From the NCBI GenBank assembly GCA_035429805.1, contig DAOMFL010000009.1, positions 1 through 64,000 of the forward strand: a stretch of DNA of 64,000 nucleotides, in the 5' to 3' direction. Below, one piece after another: positions 34,701-40,647 of this stretch. The translations under genes and the position numbers were made by a program. Each line of letters starts with the position of its first letter. Positions within the stretch are counted from its first letter, which is position 1. Below the pieces are notes generated by a model that was given only the letters and a program-made list of their open reading frames with translations, was not told where the DNA came from and made no database searches. This DNA comes from JALORV01 sp035429805. GTDB taxonomy: Bacteria; Pseudomonadota; Gammaproteobacteria; Burkholderiales; Burkholderiaceae_F.

Positions 34701-35557
34701 ACGACAAGCCGGGCGAGCGCAAGCGCTGCGACAGCCGCTTCGCATTCTGGGCCGCCGGCAATGTCGATTTCGGCTTCCTGCGTCCCAACACGGCGACGAC
34801 ACGCAGCGACTTCACGACCTCCGGGCTGACCCTCGGCGCCGACACGCGCGTGATGCCCGGACTCGTGCTCGGCGCTTCGCTCGGCTACGGACGCGACGCC
34901 ACCGACGTCGGCACGAACGGCAGTGAGAGCCGCGCCCAGGGCGTCAGCGGCACCTTTTACGGCTCGTACGAGCCGATCAAGTCGCTGTACGTCGATTTCC
35001 TGCTCGGCTACGGTGGTCTGAATTTCGACAGCACGCGCTGGAATGACGCCGCCATGCTGACCGGCGGGCGCAACGGTTCGCAGACCTTCGGCTCCATCGG
35101 CGTCAGCACTGTGATCGACGTCGGCGCCCTGAAGTTCGCGCCCTACGGTCGCTACGACCGGGTCCGTAATCGGCTCGACGCCTATACCGAGAGCGGCCCT
35201 GCAACGATGGCGCTGAGTTACGCGGACGTCACGGCGACCGACAACGCGCTCGCGGCCGGTCTCTTTGCGAGCTATCGCATCCCGCTCGGGCGCGCGAGCC
35301 TGGAGCCGGCGCTGCGGTTCGAGGTCCGGCGCGTACGGGTTTCGTCGGCCGATCAGTCACTGTGGTACGCCGATCTGCCTCTGACGACCTACAGCATCGC
35401 CGACGGCACGGTGTCCGACACGCAACTGATCGGCGGGGCCGGGCTCGTGCTGCGACTCGCCGACACGCTGTCGGTCGGCCTCGACTACAGCTACGGCGGC
35501 AGCAACGGCGTCTACCGCAACGAAAGCCTGCGTCTGCTGCTGCGCGCGCCGTTCTGA
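28712..35557 (+). CDS. Giant autotransporter adhesin with about 20 Ig-like (He_PIG) repeats
   Basis: A 2281-residue surface protein. A long signal sequence (basic residues 1-45, core LRALIALFAVFVTLPAQA ending near 65) is followed by a degenerate first module with Cys. About twenty modules of 80-90 residues follow, each opening VNPATLPGGTVGTAYSQT, passing SAGALPAGLTLNASTGVISG and closing FTIRATDGNGATGSRAYTVT-like. This is the putative-Ig He_PIG fold of cadherin-like bacterial adhesins. After a linker (residues ~1920-1990) a classical autotransporter beta-barrel spans ~1990-2281, ending in Phe (LRLLLRAPF). The protein would export its own passenger across the outer membrane. The start has no strong ribosome-binding site; GTG 28772 is an alternative. 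Confidence 0.9.
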   Translation: MHSVATQSLKQRTRRSSVRTVKPITATSPPNPILRRVLRAAGQTGLRALIALFAVFVTLPAQATQTINGITIDENLPQARRGVAYSYTIPVPSGGTAPYAFSLIGPSVLPIRLTMAANGQLTGIISCNVANGSYRQDVRVTDSSAVPIVADFTGNKGLAINVTAGPAGTCVTLTLTPATLPAPMVGAPYNQTITASGGLAPYTFAVTAGTLPAGLTLNTATGQLSGTPTTAGAYSYTIRATDAADSTGSVVYSGTVSPGIVVNPATLPGGTVGTAYSRTVSATGGNGTYSYSISAGALPAGLTLNAATGVISGTPTTPGAGSFTIRATDTNGAIGSRAYAVTTAAAPIVVNPASLPAATVGAAYSQTVIASGGVGGFTYSISAGTLPAGLTLNASSGVVSGTPTTAATSNFTIRATDTASASGTRAYSITTSAAIVVNPANLPGGTVGTAYSSTISATGGTGAKTFAVSAGALPAGLTLNASTGVISGTPTAAATYAFTIRATDTIGATGTRAYSVTINPAIVVNPASLPGGTLGTPYSQSISPTGGTGTYTFSVSAGALPAGLTLNAATGAITGTPTTAATSNFTIRATDGNGAIGSRAYTVAIAAAIVVNPASLPGGTVGSAYSSTVTATGGTGTRTFSVSVGTLPAGLALNASTGVISGTPTTTGTSSFTIRATDSIGAVGSRAYTVTINPAITVSPASLPNGTSGTAYSRTISASGGTGTYSYSVSAGSLGAGLALNAATGVISGTPTTTGARSFTIRATDGNGTFGSQSYTISINAAVTVNPATLPNGTVGTGYSQTVTATGGTGAGTYTYSVSVGALPAGLALNASTGVISGTPTSTGSSSFTIRATDGIGAIGSRAYTVTIAAAPVVVNPATLPGGAVSSPYSQSVSATGGTGSYTFSVSAGSLGAGLALNASTGAITGTPTTAGTRTFTIRATDTASASGTRSYTITISATIAVNPATLPGGTAGTAYSQTITATGGSGAYTFSVSAGALPAGLALNASTGVLSGTPAAPGSSSFTIRATDGNGASASRAYSVTMAAAPIVVNPATLAGGTVGTAYSQTVSATGGTGSLSYSISAGALPAGLSLNGSTGAITGTPTAFGTNSFTVRATDGSGSTGTRAYSVTIAPAPIVVNPASLPGGAVGSAYSQTVTAIGGSGTFSFSVSSGALPAGLTLNAASGVISGTPTAYGPASLSITATDGSGATGTRAYSVTIAPAPIVVNPVSLPGGTVGSAYSQAVSATGGTGSFSFSVSAGTLPAGLTLNAASGVIAGTPTTYGPASFSITATDGSGATGTRAYSLTVAPAPIVVSPLTLPGGTAGAAYLQNATATGGTGGYTFGISAGALPAGLNLNASSGVISGTPTTSGSSSFTLSAMDSSGSSGTRAYTVTVNAAMSVNPANLPGGTVGTSYSQTINATGGTGSYTYAVTSGTLPAGLSLSGGVLSGTPSVAASNTFTITATDGNGVTASRSYTVTINAAIAVNPASLAVATVGAAYSQSVTATGGTGTYVYSVSAGALPAGLALNAGTGSITGTPTATASSSFTITATDGNGATGSRNYTLTPNAGVAVNPPTLPPAAVGAPYSQMVTATGGSGSFSYSVTAGALPAGLTLNAATGAITGMPTTPSTSAVTISATDSNGVSTARAYSVTVNAAMALNPATLPNGSVAVAYVQTATATGGNGSYTYSVSAGALPAGLALNAATGAITGTPTTAGTSSFTISAVDGTGVTASRAYSLAISPALALNPPTLPNPMVGAPYSQTLNASGGSGTYSYSVTNGSLPAGLTLNASTGMITGTPTTAGPGTFTVTVTDGAGSSASRAYNVDVAPSALVLESTTLGNGIVGTPYNQAIVVSGGTSPYGFTIASGQLPAGVSLNASTGALVGTPTTPGTYAFTVRVVDAGGATAVFVQSIVVEPRPDPSADPTVRGILASQISAASRFGTAQVDNIGARVRMLHFGQDPCSLQFDVSANIPWERAPGSADDTRQAAAQASNPDDKPGERKRCDSRFAFWAAGNVDFGFLRPNTATTRSDFTTSGLTLGADTRVMPGLVLGASLGYGRDATDVGTNGSESRAQGVSGTFYGSYEPIKSLYVDFLLGYGGLNFDSTRWNDAAMLTGGRNGSQTFGSIGVSTVIDVGALKFAPYGRYDRVRNRLDAYTESGPATMALSYADVTATDNALAAGLFASYRIPLGRASLEPALRFEVRRVRVSSADQSLWYADLPLTTYSIADGTVSDTQLIGGAGLVLRLADTLSVGLDYSYGGSNGVYRNESLRLLLRAPF
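29230..34460 (+). repeat. Tandem ~250-bp coding repeats of the adhesin
   Basis: About twenty direct repeats of roughly 245-265 bp. Recurrent words include GTGAATCCGGC, CTGCCGGCGGGACT-like and AGCTTCACGATCCGCGC. Neighbouring units are often the most alike (for instance the two around 32100-32640, both containing GTATTCGGTCACCATCGCGC), a sign of recent duplication or gene conversion. Confidence 0.85.
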
Positions 35558-35576
35558 TGGCCGCCGGCTGCGGGGC

Positions 35577-36044
35577 TCAGAAAAGCCACGGCACGAACCG
35601 CCAGGTACGCCTCCGGTACTCGCCGTAGGCGGCGTGCTGCGCCAGCATGCCGCGCTCCTCGACGCCCGCCTTGACAACCAGCACGGCGGCCAGCGCGAGC
35701 AGGACCAGCCACGTCGACTCGTCGGTGGAGCAGCGCGCGGCCGCGACACCGGCCAGCATCAGCGCGCTGTACATCGGATGGCGGATCCTGCGATACGGTC
35801 CGTGCTGCACCAGCCGGCCGCCGGCGCGCGGCGTCGGCCGGATGTTGAAGTTTCCAAGCCGGTTGGCGGACAAGGCCCAAACCCCCAGCGCGAACCCTGC
35901 GAGTGCGAAAGCGATCGCGTCGGCCGGCGCCATTCCTGCGGCGAGCCCGCGCACGCCGTCGACCACGAGCCACGCCAGCAGCACGAACTGCAGCGCCACG
36001 AGCAGCGAACCGAGGCGTGCGTCCGAGCGGGACCGGTGCGTCAA
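35577..36044 (-). CDS. Isoprenylcysteine carboxyl methyltransferase-family membrane protein
   Basis: A 155-residue polytopic membrane protein with helices at ~10-32, 43-60 and a split pair at ~92-125. The C-terminal methyltransferase motif is clear: LVQHGPYRRIRHPMYSALML (His-Pro plus Tyr) and GVEERGMLAQHAAYGEYRRRTWRFVPWLF (E-E-R, Y-x-x-Y). This is the ICMT/PEMT fold. The bacterial substrates are mostly unknown (isoprenoid quinone, lipid or small lipophilic acceptors). It ends 19 bp from the adhesin stop, converging with it, and the gene for a soluble methyltransferase lies 10 bp upstream in the same direction. Confidence 0.88.
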   Translation of the reverse strand: MTHRSRSDARLGSLLVALQFVLLAWLVVDGVRGLAAGMAPADAIAFALAGFALGVWALSANRLGNFNIRPTPRAGGRLVQHGPYRRIRHPMYSALMLAGVAAARCSTDESTWLVLLALAAVLVVKAGVEERGMLAQHAAYGEYRRRTWRFVPWLF

Positions 36045-36054
36045 AGGCGAACCT

Positions 36055-36690
36055 TCAGCGTCGACGCGCCGTGAGGCCGATCAGCGCGGAGCGGCCGCAG
36101 TGTCCGCTGCCCTCGGCAACATCGGCTTCGTACTCGCGCAGTTCGAGAATTTCCAGGGCCGCAAGTTCGTCGCGTAGCAACTGCGGCGTGTACAGGTGCG
36201 ACGCGAACGGCGGGCCGCCGGTGCGATAGTCGAGCTGCTTCGGCGTGTAGCCCTGCAGCACCAGGATGCCGCCGGGCCTGAGGCTCGCCACGATGCGCTC
36301 GAACAGCCGCTTGCGCTGCGCAGGATCGGCGAACTGCACGAAGATCGCAGCCACGCCGTCGAACCGCGCCTGCGGCCACGCATAGGCGTCGCAGTCAGAA
36401 ACCTGAAAGTCCACCGCTACGCCATGACTGTCGGCCAGACGCCGCGCCTTGGCGACTCCGACCTCCGCGATGTCGAACGCCTCGACTTCGAATCCCTGGC
36501 GCGCGAGCCACACGCTGTTGCGCCCTTCGCCGTCGGCCACGCATAGCACGCGCCCGCGTGGCGGCAGCAAACGCGCGTGTTCGCGCAGCCAGGCGTTGGG
36601 CTCGACGCCGAACAGGAATTCATCGGTGTCGAAGCGGCGATTCCAGGTCTGCGCGGCGTCTTCGAAGGCGGGAGCGGGCGGCTGGGTCAT
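36055..36690 (-). CDS. Class I SAM-dependent methyltransferase
   Basis: A 211-residue soluble enzyme. Motif I is RVLCVADGEGRNSVWLARQG (residues ~46-65; the E/DGEGRNS version is typical of TehB/thiopurine-like methyltransferases), followed by VEAFDIAEVGVAKAR, VSDCDAY and LRPGGILVLQGYTPKQL. Tellurite, thiopurine or small-molecule substrates are possible; nothing here decides. The start is ATG 36690 (MTQPPAPAFED) or GTG 36699; neither has a strong ribosome-binding site. It forms a pair with the membrane methyltransferase gene downstream. Confidence 0.88.
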   Translation of the reverse strand: MTQPPAPAFEDAAQTWNRRFDTDEFLFGVEPNAWLREHARLLPPRGRVLCVADGEGRNSVWLARQGFEVEAFDIAEVGVAKARRLADSHGVAVDFQVSDCDAYAWPQARFDGVAAIFVQFADPAQRKRLFERIVASLRPGGILVLQGYTPKQLDYRTGGPPFASHLYTPQLLRDELAALEILELREYEADVAEGSGHCGRSALIGLTARRR

Positions 36691-36809
36691 CGTGCGCACA
36701 TCGGGTCGTGTTCCGATGGCACGAAGCGTACGTCAGGAGCGCGCTGACGTCGCGCGCGCGGTCGAACGAGGCGCGGCAGCGGCCGAGGTCCGGCCAAATC
36801 GGCGGGGCG

Positions 36810-37871
36810 CTAGGACGGCAGGAAGTCGACCGGCCAGGTGATCGTGATCGCGTCGACGTCCTTGGCGCCAAAGTCGAACATCTTGATGCGTGCCAGCAGC
36901 TTCTGCTCCAGGTCCGCGGCCCGCAGTTCGCTCGAGACGACGCGCAGGCCGGTGACCTGGCCCGAGGGCGCGATCTTCAGCTCGACGACGACGCGCCCCT
37001 GCAGCGAAGGCTCATCGCGCAGCGCGCGGTTGTAGATCGAGTAAATGGCAGCCTTGTTGCGCTCGAACACCAGCTTGATCTCTTCGATCGAGCGCGAAGC
37101 CTTGCCGCTCGTGCCTCGCTGAAGTGTTCCTCCCGCGCCGCCGCCGCCGGTGCCCGAGCCGCCCGCGCGCCCATGCTGCACGCCGCCGGGTCCGCCACCG
37201 CCGGCTCCGCCGGCCACGCCTTCGACCAGCGTCGTCGAGCGGCCCGCGAGGCCGCCACCACCGGTGTCACGACTGTAGGCGGCGGTGTTGATACCGCCGC
37301 TGCCGCCGGTCGCGTTGGACGTGATCAGCGACCGCGTCGGCACGCCCGGTCCGACGCCGGCGCCGACTCCCGGGCCGACCCCTGAACCGACACCCGGTCC
37401 GGGCTTGATGTCCTTGTTGAGCTGCACCGCCGCCGGTGCCGCGTGCAGTTCCTGCAGTTCGTTCTTCATCGCCAGCAGTCCGACGCCGGACATCCGGGCA
37501 CGTGCGTTCTCGAGCCTTTCGCCGGGCGGCTTGTTCGCTTCGGGGCGGCGTGCCTCGACGACGGCCGGCTTCGGCTCGGCCTTCGGCATCGTGGGCTGCG
37601 CCTTCGTTTCGTCCTTGGTCACAGGCCGCTCGGGTTTGGGAATCACCGGTGGCGGCATTTCGCGATCGAGCAGCAGCTTTGCCAGGCGCGGCGGCAGCGG
37701 CTCGGCCACCGTGCGATCGGGTTCCCGCACCGGCAGCCACGGCATGATGATCGCGATCAGCAGGCAGATCGCCAGTACGGTCCGGAGGATCCGCTTGAAG
37801 CGCTCCTCGTCCTCGGCCGAAACCGACCACGCCAGAATCGGCGTGTGCAGAGTGGTCGCTGCCGCCACCAT
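36810..37871 (-). CDS. TonB-like energy transducer with AgmX/PglI C-terminal domain
   Basis: A 353-residue bitopic inner-membrane protein. A cytoplasmic leader of ~27 residues precedes a TM helix (ILRTVLAICLLIAIIMPWLP, ~28-47). A Pro/Lys-rich periplasmic segment (RPVTKDETKAQPTMPKAEPK) and a Gly-rich hinge (GPGVGSGVGPGVGAGVGPGV, ~155-175; GGGGLAG; GGAGGGGPGG) follow. The C-terminal ~90 residues are a TonB-fold domain (RNKAAIYSIYNRALRDEPSL, GRVVVELKIAPSGQVTGLRV) of the AgmX/PglI type known from Myxococcus GltJ/AgmX. It is the last gene of the large operon, overlapping the ExbD gene (TGATG), and should carry force from TolQ/ExbD to outer-membrane partners. Confidence 0.88.
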   Translation of the reverse strand: MVAAATTLHTPILAWSVSAEDEERFKRILRTVLAICLLIAIIMPWLPVREPDRTVAEPLPPRLAKLLLDREMPPPVIPKPERPVTKDETKAQPTMPKAEPKPAVVEARRPEANKPPGERLENARARMSGVGLLAMKNELQELHAAPAAVQLNKDIKPGPGVGSGVGPGVGAGVGPGVPTRSLITSNATGGSGGINTAAYSRDTGGGGLAGRSTTLVEGVAGGAGGGGPGGVQHGRAGGSGTGGGGAGGTLQRGTSGKASRSIEEIKLVFERNKAAIYSIYNRALRDEPSLQGRVVVELKIAPSGQVTGLRVVSSELRAADLEQKLLARIKMFDFGAKDVDAITITWPVDFLPS

Positions 37872-38365
37872 CAGCCACCCGCCTTCTTCTGCACGGCGAA
37901 CGAGACGTCGGTGAAGCCGGCACGCGCGCAGGTCACCATCACCTTGCGCAGCAGGCGGTACGGGATCTCCCGGTCGCCCATGATCGTGATCGACTTCTTC
38001 TGCTCTTCATTTTCGGCGCGGATCACGGGGCGTGCGATCAGCAGATCGAGTTCGGCCTTGAGCCCCGGGATCAGGTCACCTTCCTTGTCGATCACGTCGC
38101 TCACGGCAGCAACCTTGCGGCCGTCAACGACGATCTCACTGGCGCTGACCAGCACCGCCAGGGTTTCGCGCGGCATCTTCTCCGCAGTCGATTCCGGCAG
38201 CTTGATCGACTTCGAGTTCGGCAGCACATCGGCCACGCCGGTGTTGATCAGCAGGAAGAAGATTAGGATCGTGAAGATGTCGATCAGCGACACCAGGTTC
38301 AGGTCGACCGTCGAGGTGTTGCGCCCGCGGCGCGCGGCGCGCTTCTGGATTCCGGTCTGCTTCAT
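37871..38365 (-). CDS. ExbD/TolR-family protein retaining the membrane Asp
   Basis: A 164-residue single-TM periplasmic stator protein. The helix is LNLVSLIDIFTILIFFLLIN (residues ~22-41), with D29 at the position of the essential proton-translocating Asp of ExbD (D25 in E. coli). The periplasmic domain follows (IKLPESTAEKM, LAVLVSASEIVVDGRKV) and is longer than usual, with an EEQKKSITIMGDREIPYRLL segment typical of ExbD (D-x-x-x-x-Y-x-x-L). Its 5' end overlaps the other ExbD gene (ATGA), and its 3' end the TonB-like gene. It forms the motor with TolQ-like protein and the Asn variant. Confidence 0.92.
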   Translation of the reverse strand: MKQTGIQKRAARRGRNTSTVDLNLVSLIDIFTILIFFLLINTGVADVLPNSKSIKLPESTAEKMPRETLAVLVSASEIVVDGRKVAAVSDVIDKEGDLIPGLKAELDLLIARPVIRAENEEQKKSITIMGDREIPYRLLRKVMVTCARAGFTDVSFAVQKKAGG

Positions 38366-38865
38366 CGCGCCGCCTGCCGGATCGGCGCATCGCCGATCGA
38401 GATGTCCGGAAACAGCACCACCTCGACCACCTTCGTGCCCTGCACCTGGTGGCCGGTGCGCAGCGCGTCCATCGCCTGCACTAGCACGTCATACGGCACG
38501 TTCGGCTCGGGCAGCACCGTAACGGCGGTCGTGTCGGGAAACTTCTCCTTGATCGCGCGCGCCAGCGTGCTGAGCGCCACGATGTCGTAGCGGCCCGTGG
38601 AGGTCTTCGGAATGCTCTGGATCAGACCGCCGATGCGGTCGCCGACCTCGATCGCTTCGCCGCGGATGACGACCTCGAGGTTGAGCTTCTCTGCCGACAG
38701 CTTTTCGAGCGCGCCGGTCGACTGCGCCGGCAGCGCCAGGTCCAGCACCGACAGCCGCGTGAACACCGCCGTGCTGAGCAGGAACGGCACCAGCACGACG
38801 ATCAGGTTGATGAAGGCCGTGACGTCGAGCCCGGCGGGCTCGCGACGCAGGCGACGCAGACGCAT
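38362..38865 (-). CDS. ExbD/TolR-family protein with Asn in place of the proton-relay Asp
   Basis: A 167-residue ExbD homologue. The helix DVTAFINLIVVLVPFLLSTA (residues ~14-33) aligns with LNLVSLIDIFTILIFFLLIN of the next gene, but the I-D pair is I-N here (N20), so this subunit cannot relay protons through that residue. The periplasmic domain (LNLEVVIRGEAIEVGDRIGG, FPDTTAVTVLPEPNVPYDVL, VVEVVLFPDISIG) has the normal fold. The paralogue pair suggests a hetero-oligomeric stator with one active and one inactive partner. Directly follows the TolQ-like gene (35-bp gap). Confidence 0.9.
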   Translation of the reverse strand: MRLRRLRREPAGLDVTAFINLIVVLVPFLLSTAVFTRLSVLDLALPAQSTGALEKLSAEKLNLEVVIRGEAIEVGDRIGGLIQSIPKTSTGRYDIVALSTLARAIKEKFPDTTAVTVLPEPNVPYDVLVQAMDALRTGHQVQGTKVVEVVLFPDISIGDAPIRQAAR

Positions 38866-38900
38866 GCTGCTCCTTCCGGTTCAGGAAACAGGCCGGCCGA

Positions 38901-39557
38901 CTACTCGGCGGCGCGCCGGACTTCGCTCGTCATCCGCTGCGTCAGGTTGAGGAAACTGATCTTCGCGGCCTCGAGGCTGTCGACGATCTCGGTGGCACGC
39001 GCCTGCAGGAAGGCGTGGATCAGCAGGAACGGAATCGCGACCATCAGCGCGAAAGCGGTGTTGTTCATCGCGATCGAGATCGACGCCGCCAGCAGTTCCG
39101 CTTTTTCCGAAGGATTGACGTTGGCCACCGCCGTGAACGCCTTGATCAGGCCGATGATGGTGCCGAGCAGGCCGACCAGCGTGATGACGTTGGCGAAGGT
39201 CGCGATGTAGTGCGTGCGCTTCTCGAGCCGCGGCACGATTTCCATCATGCCTTCCTCCATCGCCATGTCGACGTCCTCGCGCCGGTGCGGCGTCCTCAGC
39301 CGCTCGAGCCCGTAGCTGACGATCTTGCCTATCGCCACGTCGCCGCCGCCGGCCACGGCCTGCACCTTGTCGAACTTGCCGTTCTGCAGCAGCGGCAGGA
39401 TCTTGTCCCACATCTGCCGGTTATCGGAGCGCGCCCGGTTCAGGAAGATGAAGCGTTCGATCGCCACGGCCAGGCCGAGCGCCATGATCAGCAGGCTGGG
39501 GTAGATGAAGAGCCCGCTGTCGTGGAAGAACTTGACCACGGTGTCGAAGGCGTTCAT
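38901..39557 (-). CDS. MotA/TolQ/ExbB-family proton channel protein
   Basis: A 218-residue inner-membrane protein with three TM helices: ~15-37 (LFIYPSLLIMALGLAVAIER), ~125-147 (IATFANVITLVGLLGTIIGLI) and ~165-190 (ISIAMNNTAFALMVAIPFLLI). LVGLLGTIIGLIKAF and AMNNTAFALMVAIP are the conserved TolQ/ExbB motifs with the pore threonines. With the two ExbD proteins and the TonB-like protein encoded just downstream it should form a proton-powered motor. Start at ATG 39557, with GGAG 8 bp before it (a longer frame to 39581 exists). In Myxococcus the equivalent AglR/Q/S drives gliding. Confidence 0.94.
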   Translation of the reverse strand: MNAFDTVVKFFHDSGLFIYPSLLIMALGLAVAIERFIFLNRARSDNRQMWDKILPLLQNGKFDKVQAVAGGGDVAIGKIVSYGLERLRTPHRREDVDMAMEEGMMEIVPRLEKRTHYIATFANVITLVGLLGTIIGLIKAFTAVANVNPSEKAELLAASISIAMNNTAFALMVAIPFLLIHAFLQARATEIVDSLEAAKISFLNLTQRMTSEVRRAAE

Positions 39558-39592
39558 GAGTCGATCTCCATTTCGATGCAATCAATCCCGAT

Positions 39593-39946
39593 TCACTTGC
39601 GAGCCGCTGGCGGGGCCGCTTCCTGGGCGACGCCTGCCGCGGGCTTCTCGGCGCGCGCATGGATCTGCGCGTCGTAACGCACCTGCCGCCGGAACACGTC
39701 GCGGTCCACCGGCGCCAGCGCCTCGTCGAGCACGCTTTCCAGCGGCTTGCCCGACATGTCACCCGGCAACGGCTTCTTCCACGGCACGATGTAGAGCACC
39801 TTCGGCAGTTCGCGGTTACCGATGATCTGCGTGCGGTCCATGTCTGCACGGTCCTGCGCCGCGACCGTGCACGCGACCAGCGCGCCTGCGGCAGCCATCG
39901 TGACGCGCAACGGATCGAGCCGATGCCCGAAGAAGCGCCGCTTCAT
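39593..39946 (-). CDS. Small secreted protein of the envelope-machine operon, unknown function
   Basis: A 117-residue protein with a probable signal peptide (RVTMAAAGALVACTVAAQ, residues ~14-31). The mature part contains a compact patch, IIGNRELPKVLYIVPWKKPL (~44-63), that looks strongly conserved, and ends in an Ala/Pro-rich tail. It sits between the TPR lipoprotein gene (overlap ATGA) and the TolQ-like gene. I recognise no named family, but its fixed location argues for a part in the same complex. Confidence 0.65.
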   Translation of the reverse strand: MKRRFFGHRLDPLRVTMAAAGALVACTVAAQDRADMDRTQIIGNRELPKVLYIVPWKKPLPGDMSGKPLESVLDEALAPVDRDVFRRQVRYDAQIHARAEKPAAGVAQEAAPPAARK

Positions 39947-40647
39947 CCCTGTTCCTTGCGCTGCGGCGCGTTCTTTCGCGCAGTGCGATTCCTGAGGTCG
40001 CTCACCCAGCGTTGCACCTGCTCGTCTCCGCCGGGCGTCATCTGCAGGTAGCGATCGTAGAGTTCGAGAGCGCGCGCGCCATCCCATAGATACAAGTCAT
40101 ACAGAATGCCGAGGTTGAGCACCGCGGGCGCGTAGGCGCTATCCAGCGAGATCGTCTGTTCGTATGAGGCCTTCGCCTTGGCGAAGTCCCCGGCCATGCG
40201 ATAGGTGATGGCGAGCTGGTTGTGCAGCTCGGCACTGTTCGGGTTCAGCTGCACCGCCTTCTCAAGCGCGGCGATCGCTTCGGCGTTGCGTCCGGCCTGG
40301 CGATGGATCAGTCCGAGGTTGGCGTACGGCCCGGCCAGATCGGGATCGGACTTGGTGAGCGCGACGAAGCCGCGCTCGGCCTCCGCCGTCCGCCCGGCCG
40401 CCATCGCCTGGCGGGCCGCGTCGAAGCTGCGCTGCGCGGCCGGACTGACGGGCTTCGCTTCGACCTTCGGGGCCGCAGCGCCTGCCTCGACCTTGACGGC
40501 GCTCGCCACCGTGCCGCCGGACTTCGCGTCGGCCGATGACGCCGTGGTCGATGGCGTGGTCTTGTCGCCGAACGTCGAGCACCCAGCGAGCGCGACGCCC
40601 GCGGCAACGAGGACCATCGCGGTCAACGAACGATCAGCGAATCGCAT
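39943..40647 (-). CDS. TPR lipoprotein of the envelope-machine operon
   Basis: A 234-residue lipoprotein. The signal peptide ends in lipobox VALAGC (Cys23-like), followed by a Ser/Thr/Ala linker and, from about residue 75, four to five TPR units (AQRSFDAARQAMAAGRTAEA, GPYANLGLIHRQAGRNAEAI, AELHNQLAITYRMAGDFAKA, APAVLNLGILYDLYLWDGAR). The last repeat includes the YDRYLQMTPGGDEQV turn. Start at ATG 40647 with GGGAGG 8 bp upstream, overlapping the previous gene by 14 bp. Compact TPR lipoproteins of this kind (compare Myxococcus GltE) act as periplasmic or outer-membrane scaffolds. Confidence 0.88.
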   Translation of the reverse strand: MRFADRSLTAMVLVAAGVALAGCSTFGDKTTPSTTASSADAKSGGTVASAVKVEAGAAAPKVEAKPVSPAAQRSFDAARQAMAAGRTAEAERGFVALTKSDPDLAGPYANLGLIHRQAGRNAEAIAALEKAVQLNPNSAELHNQLAITYRMAGDFAKAKASYEQTISLDSAYAPAVLNLGILYDLYLWDGARALELYDRYLQMTPGGDEQVQRWVSDLRNRTARKNAPQRKEQG

